Assembly: GCA_036873755.1 (NCBI GenBank)
Contig: JAVTVY010020258.1
Span: 1 to 64,000, forward strand
Direction of reading: 5' to 3'
DNA length: 64,000 bases
DNA from: Hanleya hanleyi
Lineage: Eukaryota > Mollusca > Polyplacophora > Lepidopleurida > Hanleyidae
The notes under the pieces were generated by a model. That model saw only the letters and a list, made by a program, of their open reading frames with translations. It had not been told where the DNA came from and ran no database searches. This document shows positions 1 to 11,201 of the stretch, piece after piece. Positions within the stretch are counted from its first letter, which is position 1; every line of letters begins with the position of its first letter. Both the position numbers and the translations under genes were made by a program.

Positions 1-1339
1 TTTCCTAAGTTACCTATTTCTAATTCTGCTTTACCCATGGCTAGGGGCCGGCTGAATATCATGTGTTCTACTTCTCCATAGTCTTAAAATGAACAATCAC
101 AATCAAAGTGTGACTGATATAGATATACTCTTGAAACCACTTGGAAGTCATTTGGATAAGGAATGATGGTCAGTGATTAGGAGTTTATGCATAGAACATC
201 AACATGCCTTGCTGACATCTTTGAAAACTTTTCACCGCCTCTCTCTTGTAGGAAACCCTTTATTTAACACACATTTGGAACTGATGCTAACTGACATACG
301 AAATAGGTCTTTCCATTATTGACGCGAATTGTTCATGGGCGACGTCTTAACATTGAGTGTTGGATCTGACGCTTTCCATTATCGATATTCTCTTCCAGCC
401 AAGTTAAATTACTTGTAATCCAGTGTAAATATACTGAATTTTCACTGTTTAAAAGATTGAAGAAAGTTGATTACTTGACAAGTCGGTCGGTATGTGTCAT
501 ATCAGCAAATTCAAGCGGGCAAAAAATAAATCGAAACAATCATCTCACCAGTCCATAAATCCAAGGCGATGCAGATCCAATTTATGTCGGATGCCTCCCT
601 AATTTCAAGCACACCGTCGGCTATTGGTAATACACTTTCCAGTATTGGTGGTTTTACGCGTAGGACTTAAAAAGAGTTCTAAATTGAAGACGCATTGTGA
701 AACATACATCAGAAAACATTTACAGCTGAAATATACCAAAATGATAAATCATGACAGGACAAGGGGTAGACACTTCATATATGTAGGATGCTGTTGTCTA
801 AGCCTTTGCGAAGTCTAGACACATTGTTGTCCCCAGACTTGGCTTTTGTATGCATTGTCTCTTGATCTTTATATGGAGTATGAATCGCATTACGGGCGAG
901 GACACTGACAGTTAAATGTAAATACATGTTTTTTTCATATACCGTAACAGAGATATATAATCTAGTAAGTTACTTACAGATGAACGGTTTAGAGTGGTTC
1001 TGGTATCTCTTCAACTCGTGGTCATGCACCGAACTACTGATAGTTGGGACTATCAGCAACACTATCCGCGACATGGATAATGAAAAGAAACGTGATTTGG
1101 GCGTGATGACTGCATGTTACCTGTATCTTCACATGAGGGGAGTACATGTCTGCACGCTTGACCGCGTACATGCAGCTTCTAAACTTACGTAATCATAATA
1201 ATAATGGGCAGGTTATAAATAATTATGAACAGAAGTCAATCAACTAGAAGTCTGTATCTTTAGATTAATATAAGATTGGTATGTTTCGTGTTTGAGCAGA
1301 TTCAAAACAAAAACCGAATGAAGCATCATGGAAGATCAG
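1..1339. other. No gene recognised
   Basis: AT-rich sequence with only short chance ORFs. I see no conserved motif, tandem structure or terminal repeat here. Confidence 0.5.
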
Positions 1340-1510
1340 CTTATACTGCCATTCAAATGCTCAGCCTGTGAAACGTACATAATTATAGCCACACTCTTGT
1401 TGATCCGGAGGCGACATTGTACTTCGTCTTGCGTGTGTGGGGACTGTGTAGGCTATTTGATGGATGAATGTCAGTGACGTGTAGCCTGTCTAATCTAATC
1501 TGATGATACA
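1340..1510. repeat. Dispersed repeat, copy 1 (second copy 32,048-32,245)
   Basis: This stretch is recognisably similar to 32,048-32,245 in the same orientation. Shared words include the run around 'acgtacataatta', a 'cgtgtgtgg' block and a closing 'gtctaatct' followed by 'cacactt'. The two are diverged and I see no terminal inverted repeat, so this is an old interspersed repeat of unknown class. Confidence 0.55.
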
Positions 1511-3590
1511 CACTTAAAATTCATTTGCTTCTGATATGAGGCATATACTTCCTTACCACGACGGTAAACACAGTTTGATCTAGCAAATGCTTATGGTTCA
1601 AATCCAGTGAAGAGAGGGTATATATCAAAACCAAAAGGAAAAAAAAGACAGTATGATAATTTGGGAATGTGCTTAATTTAGGGTGGTACATGTATGTGGG
1701 CAAAGATTTGATGATTAACTGTTAAGTGGACATTTGAAGGGGGGAAAGGCCCCATAAAATTTGCTCATCCAGGAAGTCGTATTTCATGGGCTATGTCAGC
1801 TGAGGGTTAAAGGTCAACGCACAAGCTGAACTTTCCTGACCAGCTCACAGAATAATATGGAATAAAGTGTATGATGACATCTCTCACAGTAATATATCGG
1901 GGGAGATATATTTTATTGCCTCCAGGGTGAGGGCTATTTATCTGGATTAATTGGTTTTCAGGCTGTGCAAAAGATAGGGAGAGTCTGAACTAGATCTTAT
2001 AGATTCTTAAAGATACATTAATCTTGTATTCTTGGGGAGACTCAGGCATACTCTGGAATTTTAAATGATTCCAGCACAGATTAGGAATCAAACAGGCTAG
2101 ATTGATGTATGTAGAAACATGATTATATGTGAATTCAGTGAACAATGATTAGTTGTGCTGTTAGTCTATGAGTGGATCATGTTGTTGTTTTGAAAACCTA
2201 CACAGGGTACTAAAATATAATGGGAGACTGAGGATCCACACAAGTATGGTATAATTATATATATATTTATTGGCATATATTCAGTGGTATATTAAGAGAA
2301 CTGAACAATTTATAACAAGATAACGGGGGTTGAACATTAAAACCACGGTGATATGATTTTAACCTGTTTGCATTTTTAAAAAATTGGGAAGTAGAATAGA
2401 CATACACTTGCATTTGATAAATAATACTCGGAAAGCATGGCTTCAGTTTGAAGATGGTATATGAGAAAGTATCATAAATATGCTCGCATGGTCTGTGCTA
2501 ATAGATGATGTACATTTTTCTGATATCATCTGTTTTGGTATAGCTTTGGAGGAAAAACAAGGTGACATATAATTCGAAAGGAAGGCAAAAAAAAAGAAAA
2601 AAAAAGTGTCCTGTTCAGTAATTGCTGGCACAATGCGAGAAAGGGTTTTGATATACATAAAGATGATGCCATTAGTGGTTGCGTTCTTGTTCGATCAATA
2701 CAGACTAATTGGGTGATACGGGTATTTCTCGGGTATATGAGATAATCAAACTAAATATCACCCATATTTCATTTGCATACTGGCTCATCGTAGCCAGGAC
2801 TATTGTGAGAAAATTATTCCTCATATGATTAGATTGTGTGAGCAAGAATACACATCTTGTGATCTTTCAACTGGCAATAGTGGTAGGAATTCAAAGAATG
2901 TACATCATATGTTAGTAATTAAGCTGTAAACTTCTACAGTTTAATCTTGGTTTAGACCGATTTGAATTGCCTGAAACTTAAAATGTCTGTACAGAATTAA
3001 GATGTGACCAGGTCGGAGCCGATATATACACAACTTTCCACATGGGAGAGGAATTACCAACCCATTTCCACCAAACAGGTGGTAATAAATTTGACTGGAC
3101 TCAGCAATGTTGTTAAAATTAATGGCTTAGGCTGGACATACTCTGTCTCTGCATGCTTGATGTTTATTTCAGCCTTAATTGGTTGAGAATGCAAGTGTCA
3201 TTAAGTGAAACACTACCCAACAGATATTTTAAGGTTAAAAAAAAAGTTGTAGATGAATAAACTAACATTGAATAAAGTAAATGCGATAGGTGTTCAGCAT
3301 TATATAGATACAGCTCGGTTTAAATGAAATACTATATGCTTGGTGATTTAGAGATGTTTGACGTATAACATTTATATAAACCATATTATATGAATCTTTC
3401 GGTGATTGAGAAAATGAAAAGGCAGGATATGTGATTTTATTGGTGTCTAACTGTCATTGATAGAGAGGATTAAATGAATCTTAAGGAAATAGGCAAGAAA
3501 GATAAATATACTGGGATATGCGATTAAAACAAATTTGGGGGAAACTGGGTGATTTTAACGCCGTCTATGTATACATGTAGTGCATTGACC
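1511..3590. other. No gene recognised
   Basis: AT-rich intergenic sequence with homopolymer runs (for example the A-rich stretch near 2,586-2,606) and no ORF with recognisable content. Confidence 0.5.
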
Positions 3591-4010
3591 TTATTGATTT
3601 AGTGATATACTGGTATACATGTATAAATACTGGTTGAAATTACTATGGCATTGGATGATATGATCATGAGTGAATAGGTGGCATGAGACTAAATACTGGG
3701 ATATTTCATCGGGGAAAATAAGGAGCTATACTTGTTGAAATTATTAGTGTATGTGACAGTATATAGGATCTTGAGTGAATCGGGACAACTTGGGGGAATT
3801 TAGAAATATCTGATCGAGGAAATGTAAGGGCGTTTATATGGCATTGGGGTATATCATTATAGGTGAATAGGCACAATGGAGGAAAATACTGGGATAATTG
3901 AAAGGGAAAATTAATGTGGAATACTGGGTGAAATTACTATGGCATTAGAAATTACTCTTGCAGGAAACAAGCCTATGTTTATGTATACTTTTGTCTTTTT
4001 GAATTTGGTG

Positions 4011-4115
4011 CTAATACTGTTATATGGAAATGGAATAGGTCTTTGGATTATGGACGCGGATATTCTCTAATGGACGACGGCTGGATTATGAATGACGGAC
4101 TAGACGCTTGTAATT
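4011..4115. repeat. Dispersed repeat shared with 20,329-20,423
   Basis: About 95 bp, including 'aataggtctttggattatgg' and the following 'gatattctct ... gacgacgg' and 'gaatgacggactag', recurs at 20,329-20,423 inside the DIRS element. The 4-kb copy may be a DIRS fragment or a separate repeat carried by it. Confidence 0.7.
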
Positions 4116-4286
4116 GGGGAAACAGCACAACGAGGGGAAATATCGGGATGCTTCAGTGAGGACGATAAGGGAAAAATATTGGATGAAATGACTGGAGTAC
4201 ATGTACACATGACATTTGAATTATATATGATCTGCGGTGAATAGGCACAACAAGGGTAAACATTGCAGTATAATCGAGAAAAATAT

Positions 4287-4640
4287 GAGAGGAAATTACT
4301 GGTGTCTATGATTTTGTGGGAATAGGTACAACAGAGGCAAAGCCTGGTATATTTGATTGAGAAAGGGGAATAGTTCATTGAGGAAACTAACGGGAAATAC
4401 TGGGTGAAATTACTGGTGTATATGATTTTGTGGTAATAGGTACAACAGAGGCAAAGCCTGGTATATTTGATTGAGAAAGGGGAATAGTTCATTGAGGAAA
4501 TTAACGGGAAATACTGGGTGAAATTACTGGTGTCTATGATTTTGTGGTAATAGGTCCAACAGTGGCAAAGCCTGGTATATTTGATTGAGAAAGGGGAATA
4601 GTTCATTGAGGAAAGTAACGGGAAATACTGGGTGAAATTA
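4287..4640. repeat. 114-bp tandem repeat, three copies
   Basis: The phrase 'ggtgtctatgattttgtgg' and its variant recur at 4,301, 4,415 and 4,529, giving a 114-bp period. 114 is a multiple of three, so a minus-strand ORF (4,100-4,741) stays open with a repeated 38-residue unit. I do not regard that ORF as a gene. The copies are nearly identical, unlike the surrounding decayed array. Confidence 0.85.
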
Positions 4641-5204
4641 CATTGCCTTATATGATCTAGGGTGAATAGGCACCTCGAAGGAAAATACCCGGGGATATTT
4701 GATCGAGGAAAATAAAAGGGAATACTTGGTGAAATTAACACTATGGCATTGGATTATATGATCTTGGTTGAATAGGCACGACGGGAAATAGGGTATATTT
4801 GATTGCGGCAAACTAGGGGAAATACTGTGAGTGAGTGAGTTGGGGTTTGGCTTCGCGTTCGGCTTTGTTTCGGTCATGTAGCGACGACATAACTAACTAT
4901 GATGGATGAAAAACTGATCTATATAGCATTGTCTTATATGATCTGGGTAAATAAGCACAAGGGAATATACGGGGATATTTGATTGAGGAAAATAAGAGGG
5001 AATACTGGGTGAAATTAGTATGGCATTGGATTATATGACCTTCAGTGAGCGGATATATATTGGGATATTTCATTGAGGAAAATAAAGGGGAAATACTGAT
5101 GGAATAACTGGTATATATATGTATGAATATGTGTGAAAATACCGAGGTATAAGCTATAGACGATTAAGGGAAATAGAGGACAGAATGGGCGACTCTGCCA
5201 ATGT

Positions 5205-5345
5205 TAGATGATATGGATACAGAAATGAGAATATATCAAGGGGAACAGATATTTATTATCAGTAGCTATGCGTCACTGGTATGACGGAGCATGTATGTAG
5301 GGCGGTGTGGGGGAACGGGTTGCACGGCATACTCTGTATGATTAG
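5205..5345. repeat. Duplicated segment, copy 1 (others 5,560-5,690 and 6,140-6,190)
   Basis: The run 'gatgatatggatacaga ... ctatgc ... tggtatgacggagcatg ... gtagggcggtgtgggggaac ... ttgcacggcatactctg' occurs here and again about 345 bp later. A third partial copy of the 'tagggcgg ... gggttgcacggc' part lies at 6,150-6,185. Confidence 0.75.
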
Positions 5346-6379
5346 GCACAGTGAAGGGGAAATAGTGGGATATTGCATTTAGGAAAATGAGAAATACTGG
5401 GTGATATTTACATGGCACTGGATTCATGATCTCGGGAAATAGGCAAAATGACGGGAAATATTGGGGTATTTTATTGAAGAAACTGAAGAGAAATGGGTGA
5501 AATAATTGGTGAATATATAGAGATGATTAAGAGAAATTGAGGTAAGACTGGGGACCTGATCAAGATTAGATGATATGGATACAGATGTAAAGAAGATATA
5601 ATGGGGAATTACCGATGGCTATGCATCATTGGTATGACGGAGCATGTGTAGGGCGGTGTGGGGGAACACGTTGCACGGCATACTCTGAAAAAGGGGAAAA
5701 TAGTGGGAGATTACATTGAGAAAAATGAGAAATACTGGGTGAAATTTCCATGGCAGTGGATTTATGATTTCGGAAATAGGCAAAATAACGAGGACGGGGA
5801 AAAATAGGATACTTGAAAATTTAGGGCACAAGGGCAAGGATTACTAGGGGGTTGGGGGCAGAAACAATTATTAAGGAAAGTCGGTTAGAGAGAAATTCGA
5901 TGAGTGATATATTAAATGTTGAGTGAATGGGGAGGATGAGTGGCTATTGGGAGATTTATTATGAGTGTCCATGGTGATAATTAATCAAAGTTGCCATTAA
6001 GAATCGGTCCGAGAAAAGAGAATGAGGGGGCTTGACAGATGGAAATATTATGTGATACTTCTGTAGTTATGGGAATTAAGAGAAGGTATATTGTTTAATA
6101 AGAATGTGGGGATTAAACAGTGTCTATGTGACACTGTTAAGAGGGATCATGTGTAGGGCGGGTTGGGGGAAACGGGTTGCACGGCGTGTTCGCACGACCT
6201 GTGCCCATCGCGGTGCGATGGAGTGCCCAAGTACATCCATCCATCCATCCATCCTTCACATCGCCGCTAATGTGGGGATTATCCAGTGCTAGGAGATCTT
6301 CTACTTAGTGCTTGGTGAATGAGAAGGAACGGACTGAAATGGTTATTTGACAATTTTTGCATATAGGCGTATTCATGCG

Positions 6380-6520
6380 AGAACTGTCTGCGAAAAGTGG
6401 GGCACAATTTTTACCCATTGGAATACCTATACACTGTTGGTATACGATATTGCCGATCTTCACATAAATATTGTTATCGATTTTGTAAACAAGGAAACAT
6501 CCCAAGAATGATATCTTTAA
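6380..6520 (-). pseudogene. Reverse-transcriptase fragment
   Basis: The minus-strand reading frame of 6,305-6,616 contains a run of the form I-Y-V-K-I-G-N..., followed by G-I-P-M-G-K-N-C-A-P-L-F-A-D. This fits the RT palm motif (G-x-P-M-G-x-x-x-A-P-L-x-A-D) seen in a large family of metazoan retroelement proteins that I associate with Penelope-like or related elements; the exact family is uncertain. The catalytic F-x-x-D-D box is absent, because the frame ends first. The first ~24 residues of that ORF come from an unrelated dispersed repeat (6,550-6,845). This is a broken remnant. Confidence 0.7.
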
Positions 6521-6549
6521 CGTGCTGTGTAGAACAAAAGAAAGCATTA

Positions 6550-6845
6550 TTTCGTATATGGTAGGATTCTGCTGGCAGACTGTTAATCCCCGAGGCCCGC
6601 CCTCTGTACATGTCACTGGACAAACATATGTCGGTTTCTTGTTTTGGCGAGAAATTTAAGCCGTACGACGTCGGGCATTACAGGTAGGTTTTCTAGGTAT
6701 TCCAGGTTTACCCCAGGTAGAGGCGTTTACATCATCAGATGTCCTCGATGCTCATCCATTAAAAATAGATGAGTTCTTTGAGCTAGCGTATGTAATTTCG
6801 CTTAAGCCGGTGCTAGAGGCCATGTGGATACTTCATATTCTCCAC
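6550..6845. repeat. Dispersed repeat, copy 1 (second copy 33,195-33,490)
   Basis: Shared landmarks are 'gattctgctgg', 'gtacatgtcact', 'aaatttaagccgtacgacgtcg', 'gcattacagg' and 'cgcttaagcc'. The order and orientation are the same at 33,195-33,490. It abuts the RT fragment and is probably a non-coding insertion or a non-coding part of a larger element. No terminal inverted repeat was seen. Confidence 0.75.
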
Positions 6846-7167
6846 ATGAACAGCTGCAATAAAACGCGACTGAGATCCACCTTGGGATAGTAATATTTAC
6901 ATATAAATATTATAGTATTTGGGACCCCATGTGCGGGAAAATTAACGAAATTACTTTGGAGGTCTGGAAGAACTTGGAAAGGTCCAACTAGTCAACGTGT
7001 ACTGTATACTCTACTTCTCCTGGTTTTGACCGCTCAACTATGTACTGTTCAAGTACGCTAAGTACTATCTTTTGGTCCGCCATGAGATTGATATTCCTCG
7101 GCTCTCCATATTTTGGTCCATTCATCTGGAGTATTTTAACGTCCATATTGTCCATCAATTTTATCAG

Positions 7168-7635
7168 TCACATTATGTCAACATGGTTTATAGATGAATG
7201 GCTCACAGTCACACGTATAAGTACTGAACGTGATTCTTTCCAGTCAGCGTCTCTGATGGCTTTAAAGTAATTAAAAATACTACTTATTATTGATTCAATG
7301 TATTGGTAAGAAATACACGGCGGTTCCGTGAACTTGTAACAATTAGGTACAGTATTGCGAACCTCTGGGTCGTTACATAGAAATCTGGAGAGGTTTGTTG
7401 TGTCCAGTGCATTATCCAAATACAGAATTGTCAAGAATTCAGTTGTATTCACTGGACGATATAATCGGAAATAAGTTATATCACGACATATTTTTGTTAT
7501 AATTGATGGTATTTTCATAGGGATTACACAGCTTGTTGGACCCCAGAAGTAGCGGATATAGGACTCTACACTATTGGGCGTGTTTTTAATCCACGTTTTG
7601 TTATATTGTTGAACCCTGTAACAACCCGGTATCAT
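7168..7635 (-). pseudogene. N-terminal region of a retroelement protein (155-residue remnant)
   Basis: The minus-strand ORF has an ordered pattern: W-x-x-T-P-N near its start, then a region with 'DPEVRN-x-V-P', 'TEPPCISYQY' and 'SSIFNY'. I recall this pattern from long invertebrate and fish retroelement proteins, upstream of an RT with the P-M-G-T-N-C-A-P motif. Its position fits: on the minus strand it lies just upstream of the RT fragment at 6,380-6,520. The assignment rests on remembered motif order, not a search. The intervening RT fingers are lost. Confidence 0.45.
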
Positions 7636-7649
7636 TTAAACCTTACGGG

Positions 7650-7965
7650 AAGATTTTCACTTGTCGATATAATCGGAAAAAGGATATATCTTGACATATT
7701 TTAGTTATTACAGATGGAAAATATTATGTATTCAGATGATACAGCCTATTGGACCTCTTTGGTGAATTGATTTAGAATCGTCAGAGGTAGAGTTTGTAGT
7801 ACCATACGTAAAGTGTGTACACTATTGGGAGTGTTAGATAAACCCACTATAAGTATTTCACAGTAATACGGCTGTGAATCGTTGAAGGAATTTCTCCGAC
7901 CATAATGCGGTGTAACCGTTCGCCTTATTGGCGGTTTGTTACATTGCCGAACCCTATAATCTTGG
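7650..7965 (-). pseudogene. Partial tandem duplicate of the retroelement N-terminal region
   Basis: Segments of 7,440-7,625 recur here in order: 'cgatataatcgga', 'atcttgacatatttt ... gttat', 'cctattggacc', then 'tacactattgggagtg' and 'ttgttacattg ... gaaccct'. This is a diverged tandem copy of the preceding remnant with indels, and it has no continuous frame. Confidence 0.5.
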
Positions 7966-8105
7966 TGATCCACTAAATTGCTCAGCATAATACATAAGCA
8001 AAATAACGTAAGAAGTCGCTTGTTGACAATCTCAAATTTTCGACAATTTATTTTGTCATTTTTCTTGACATATTTGAAAAGAACAAGACAACAGAACAAA
8101 GGCAA

Positions 8106-8889
8106 GCAGAGATGGCTCTGTTCTACTTTTCCGTACAGGTTTCCTGTGACCGTTCAGCGTAAGATTTCATCTTTGATTTGTCTCGCCAAAATACTGTTGA
8201 CCTCACTTGTTACAGGAAAACAAATAAATACAATTATTTGTAGAACAACTAAGATTACTATTGATTTACAGAATATGACTGTTAATGATGAACTGAATGC
8301 AGTCAAAATGTTAAAAATTTTACATATTTTTGTCCATATTTTTTAGTAATATTGGAACGAGAAGCTAAACAGTCCTGAATTGCACATCTGCAATATTTAA
8401 TATTAAGACCTTGTTTAGCCGTGTGGAAAAATACGGCACTTTACTTGAAAAAAATATGCATATCCATCCTTATTCAGATACTCGGCTGTGTGTGACCTGC
8501 ACTGGAGTTCTTCAAATTCGTCTGTACGATTAAAAGAAAGTACCCTTCGTAAGCTATTATAAATAATGCTAGATGTTTCGGTGCGGACCCCAACAAATAT
8601 CAAAACCTACAATCAAATTTTTGTGATCAAATGCCTTTGGCACAGATCCATCCGTGATTGGTGATAATACCCAAATACGAGTTTGCGGACAGTTTGTATT
8701 CTAGTGAAATACTAGTACCGGTACCTTCTCCATGTGACCAACTGGGGAGAAATCCGTTGTCGACAGAAGGTTTAATATTGTATTTCATTTCTCGATCTAT
8801 TTCAGTATGCCTGATGAATGAAAAAAAATTAAATCGATCGTTTAAGAATCGTGACTCTTTTAACTGATAATGTCGCTGAATTGGTTCGT
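8106..8889. other. No gene recognised
   Basis: Short ORFs only, and no motif or repeat that I can place. Confidence 0.45.
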
Positions 8890-9266
8890 CTAGCTTCTAT
8901 ACTGAGCTTGGAGTAATTCTAGCTTCTATACTGAGCTTGGGGTAATTCTAGCTTCTATACTGAGCTTGGGGTAATTCTAGCTTCTATACTGAGCTTGGGG
9001 TAATTCTAGCTTCTATACTGAGCTTGGGGTAATTCTAGCTTCTATACTGAGCTTGGGGTAATTCTAGCTTCTATACTGAGCTTGGGGTAATTCTAGCTTC
9101 TATACTGAGCTTGGGGTAATTCTAGCTTCTATACTGAGCTTGGGATAATTCTAGCTTCTATACTGAGCTTGGGGTAATTCTAGCTTCTATACTGAGCTTG
9201 GGGTAATTCTAGCTTCTATACTGAGCTTGGGGTAATTCTAGCTTCTATACTGAGCTTGGGGTAATT
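8890..9266. repeat. 29-bp minisatellite, exactly 13 copies
   Basis: The unit begins 'ctagcttctatactgagc' and ends 'ttggggtaatt'. 377 bp equals 13 x 29. Only the first unit ('ggagtaatt') and the tenth ('gggataatt') differ from consensus, so expansion or homogenisation is recent. There are no spacers, so it is not a CRISPR array. Confidence 0.97.
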
Positions 9267-9464
9267 TTAAAACGAACGGTTCTTCTTCCTTCCAAATTTT
9301 CCACGAAAAAAAAACATCGAAATTGTTTTTGTGACTTGTTTAAGATATTACCCCCAAATATCCATAACTGTATATTCAATTATTTATCCATGCTCAAATC
9401 TGTCGTTCAATATAAACTTCAATAGTATCTATCGATGTACTCTAGACATTGGATGAAGTGGCAG

Positions 9465-10026
9465 TGTCACAGAGTTTATTGACTAATTTATTTTCTGTCA
9501 TTATTAATTCATTAGCTTATATTCAATAACTTTATCCTGTGATTTTTTTTGTATGTCTTCGGTGTAAAATATTTCATAACGTGCCAGAGCATTGTATTCT
9601 TATAGTTTTATTTCAGAGAATTTGACTGCATGTTTAATCCTTAATCCTTATATCCTTAATTACATCTGAATAGGCTGTGATATTTAGCATGTTTCACTAT
9701 GTACTGTATGTTCACTTGTTCTATGTTTATTTATTGCTCAGTCTCAACTTGTATTAATTTGTTGTTAGTTACGACACCTTTACGTCACATTCTGTATGTA
9801 AGTCCAAGTTCAATCAGGAATAGGCAGTTTTTATGGATATCCAAATCTACGGACATTGTGATTTATAGTTTTGGAATCCCAACCTAAATTATCCTGAGTT
9901 CCGATTTAGTATATTTATTCCTGTGTGTTTCTATGTTTAACTGTGAATTGTCTATAAACGTGCTTCAAGTTCTACGACAGGCTTCGCCTCAATTCATTTA
10001 CAATACCGTAACAGACCTCTATTACA
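9465..10026 (+). repeat. 5' LTR
   Basis: 562 bp, TG...CA. It is nearly identical to 14,532-15,088, with an extra 'aatac' near its 3' end (before 'cgtaacagacc'). It is preceded by GCAG. Confidence 0.92.
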
Positions 10027-10028
10027 CG

Positions 10029-10045
10029 TGGTGAGAGAATCCAAG
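10029..10045 (+). promoter_or_regulatory. Putative primer-binding site
   Basis: TGGTGAGAGAATCCAAG starts 2 nt after the 5' LTR, where a tRNA 3'-CCA end would pair. I could not assign the tRNA with confidence. Confidence 0.6.
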
Positions 10046-10102
10046 ATCCCGGCCTCTCGTCAACAGGCAGCTCTATCAGCACTAGTTTTCCCCCATTAGA
10101 TT

Positions 10103-10522
10103 GTGAAGATGACCGCTTCCGTTATTCCGGAATACCTGCTCCCGGTTCCCCAACAGCTAGGGGTCCACGAGCTTAAGCTAACCTGGGACCTCCAAAACGA
10201 CGAGAATGATATAAACCTCACTCTCAAGTGGCGTAAGACAGATGGACCAAAATTTGATCTCAGGCCAAAGTGGCAAAAGTCCAACTGTCAACTTCGACGA
10301 GACAGAGACCGCATGAACAATTTTCTGCAGCGTAAGACCAAGGAACATGGTTATACCACACAGGTTTGTGTTCCTGCTACACCTAGCAGCATTGGTCGAG
10401 CATTCGCTGATTATGAAACTCAAACGGAAACAGCCTCTAAAACCCAGCGTGCAGAAATCACCGGCACAACGTCGACGAGATCAGGAGCGCGTGACCCATT
10501 TCATTACGAACAAGAATGCTGA
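10103..10522 (+). CDS. Short ORF of LTR element, possible Gag-like N-terminal part
   Basis: 139 codons, first ORF after the primer-binding site. It has an early L-T-W and K-W-R segment, then a basic R-R-D-R-D-R-M motif followed by F-L-x-R-K-T. The downstream overlapping ORF has a closely similar motif (R-R-R-D-Q-E-R-V followed by H-F-I) in another frame. This suggests one ancestral protein with repeated R-R-D-R motifs, split by a frameshift near 10,400-10,450. Position suggests a Gag-like or accessory role; no CCHC knuckle is present. Function is not established. Confidence 0.45.
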   Translation: MKMTASVIPEYLLPVPQQLGVHELKLTWDLQNDENDINLTLKWRKTDGPKFDLRPKWQKSNCQLRRDRDRMNNFLQRKTKEHGYTTQVCVPATPSSIGRAFADYETQTETASKTQRAEITGTTSTRSGARDPFHYEQEC

Positions 10523-11201
10523 TATTACAAGTAGCGACACCGTTCAGTCTGTCAACATTTCTACAGTCAAAAACGAAGCGTTTACCTCCGAGACTGAAAT
10601 TGTAGCCGTAAATGCAAACCACTCAACAGACACGGCGACTTCCTGCTCACCAGTCTCAAAGACTGAATCAGACGCCCTCCAGAAAGTAACAGAGAAGGTC
10701 ATCAAACGAAGAATAACACGTGACAACCATGAAGTATTTCTCATCAAATGGAAAGGGCTCGGTAATAACCGCAATACATGGGTCCTGCATCAAAACCTGG
10801 ATTCGGATGCTTTATTTTACATCGCGAACTATGAGCGGTATATTCCAGGTCCCCGACTACCGAAAATAACCTGTAATGCGATGACCACGACACACTCCCA
10901 AGACAGATTTCCAGACTTCGTTCGGGTGAAGATGATTCCATTTGAACAAATCAGGTCTCCAGATATAGAAGGACTCATGGGCACCTCAGTCTATAGGGTA
11001 GATGAGCCCATTAGCGAACTTAAAACATTTATTTGCAACGGTTACGATAAAACTGGTAACCTGCACTTAACTGATCTTGCCGGTCAAAAACTCAACATTC
11101 CGTCATTAAACCATCCGATGTCCACTTTGATCCAGAAAGAATCTTTTCCCCCAGACACTCGCACTTATAATCTTCGAGTGGCTTTCTTTTTTATACGCTG
11201 A
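10347..11201 (+). CDS. Chromodomain protein of the LTR element
   Basis: 284 codons as an ORF; the true N-terminus is uncertain because it overlaps the preceding ORF in another frame. Residues ~115-165 fit a chromodomain: V-I-K-R-R, then E-V-F-L-I-K-W-K-G, then N-T-W and N-L-D. The W-K-G and N-T-W parts match the methyl-lysine cage region of HP1-type and chromovirus chromodomains. In chromoviruses this domain usually ends the integrase and steers insertion to methylated histone H3. Here no integrase precedes it, so it is either left over from a larger pol or a stand-alone targeting/Gag partner. The last ~110 residues are unrecognised. Confidence 0.7.
   Translation: MVIPHRFVFLLHLAALVEHSLIMKLKRKQPLKPSVQKSPAQRRRDQERVTHFITNKNADITSSDTVQSVNISTVKNEAFTSETEIVAVNANHSTDTATSCSPVSKTESDALQKVTEKVIKRRITRDNHEVFLIKWKGLGNNRNTWVLHQNLDSDALFYIANYERYIPGPRLPKITCNAMTTTHSQDRFPDFVRVKMIPFEQIRSPDIEGLMGTSVYRVDEPISELKTFICNGYDKTGNLHLTDLAGQKLNIPSLNHPMSTLIQKESFPPDTRTYNLRVAFFFIR

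Larger units (their letters stand above)
3591..5870. repeat. Degenerate tandem-repeat field, unit about 115 bp
   Basis: The same phrases recur throughout in the same order with many substitutions: 'gaaatactggg', 'gatatttgattgagg', 'gaataggcacaa', 'gaaattactatggcattgg' and 'tatatgatct'. This is an old satellite-like array that has mostly decayed. One block inside it (4,287-4,640) is much better preserved. The minus-strand ORFs here are by-products of the repeat. Confidence 0.7.

Noticed and set aside
4100..4741. 213-codon minus-strand ORF with 38-residue repeats
   Set aside because: Pure product of the 114-bp tandem repeat, with no promoter or domain.
8890..9266. Direct-repeat array as a possible CRISPR
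   Set aside because: Units abut with no spacers, and the sequence is eukaryotic.
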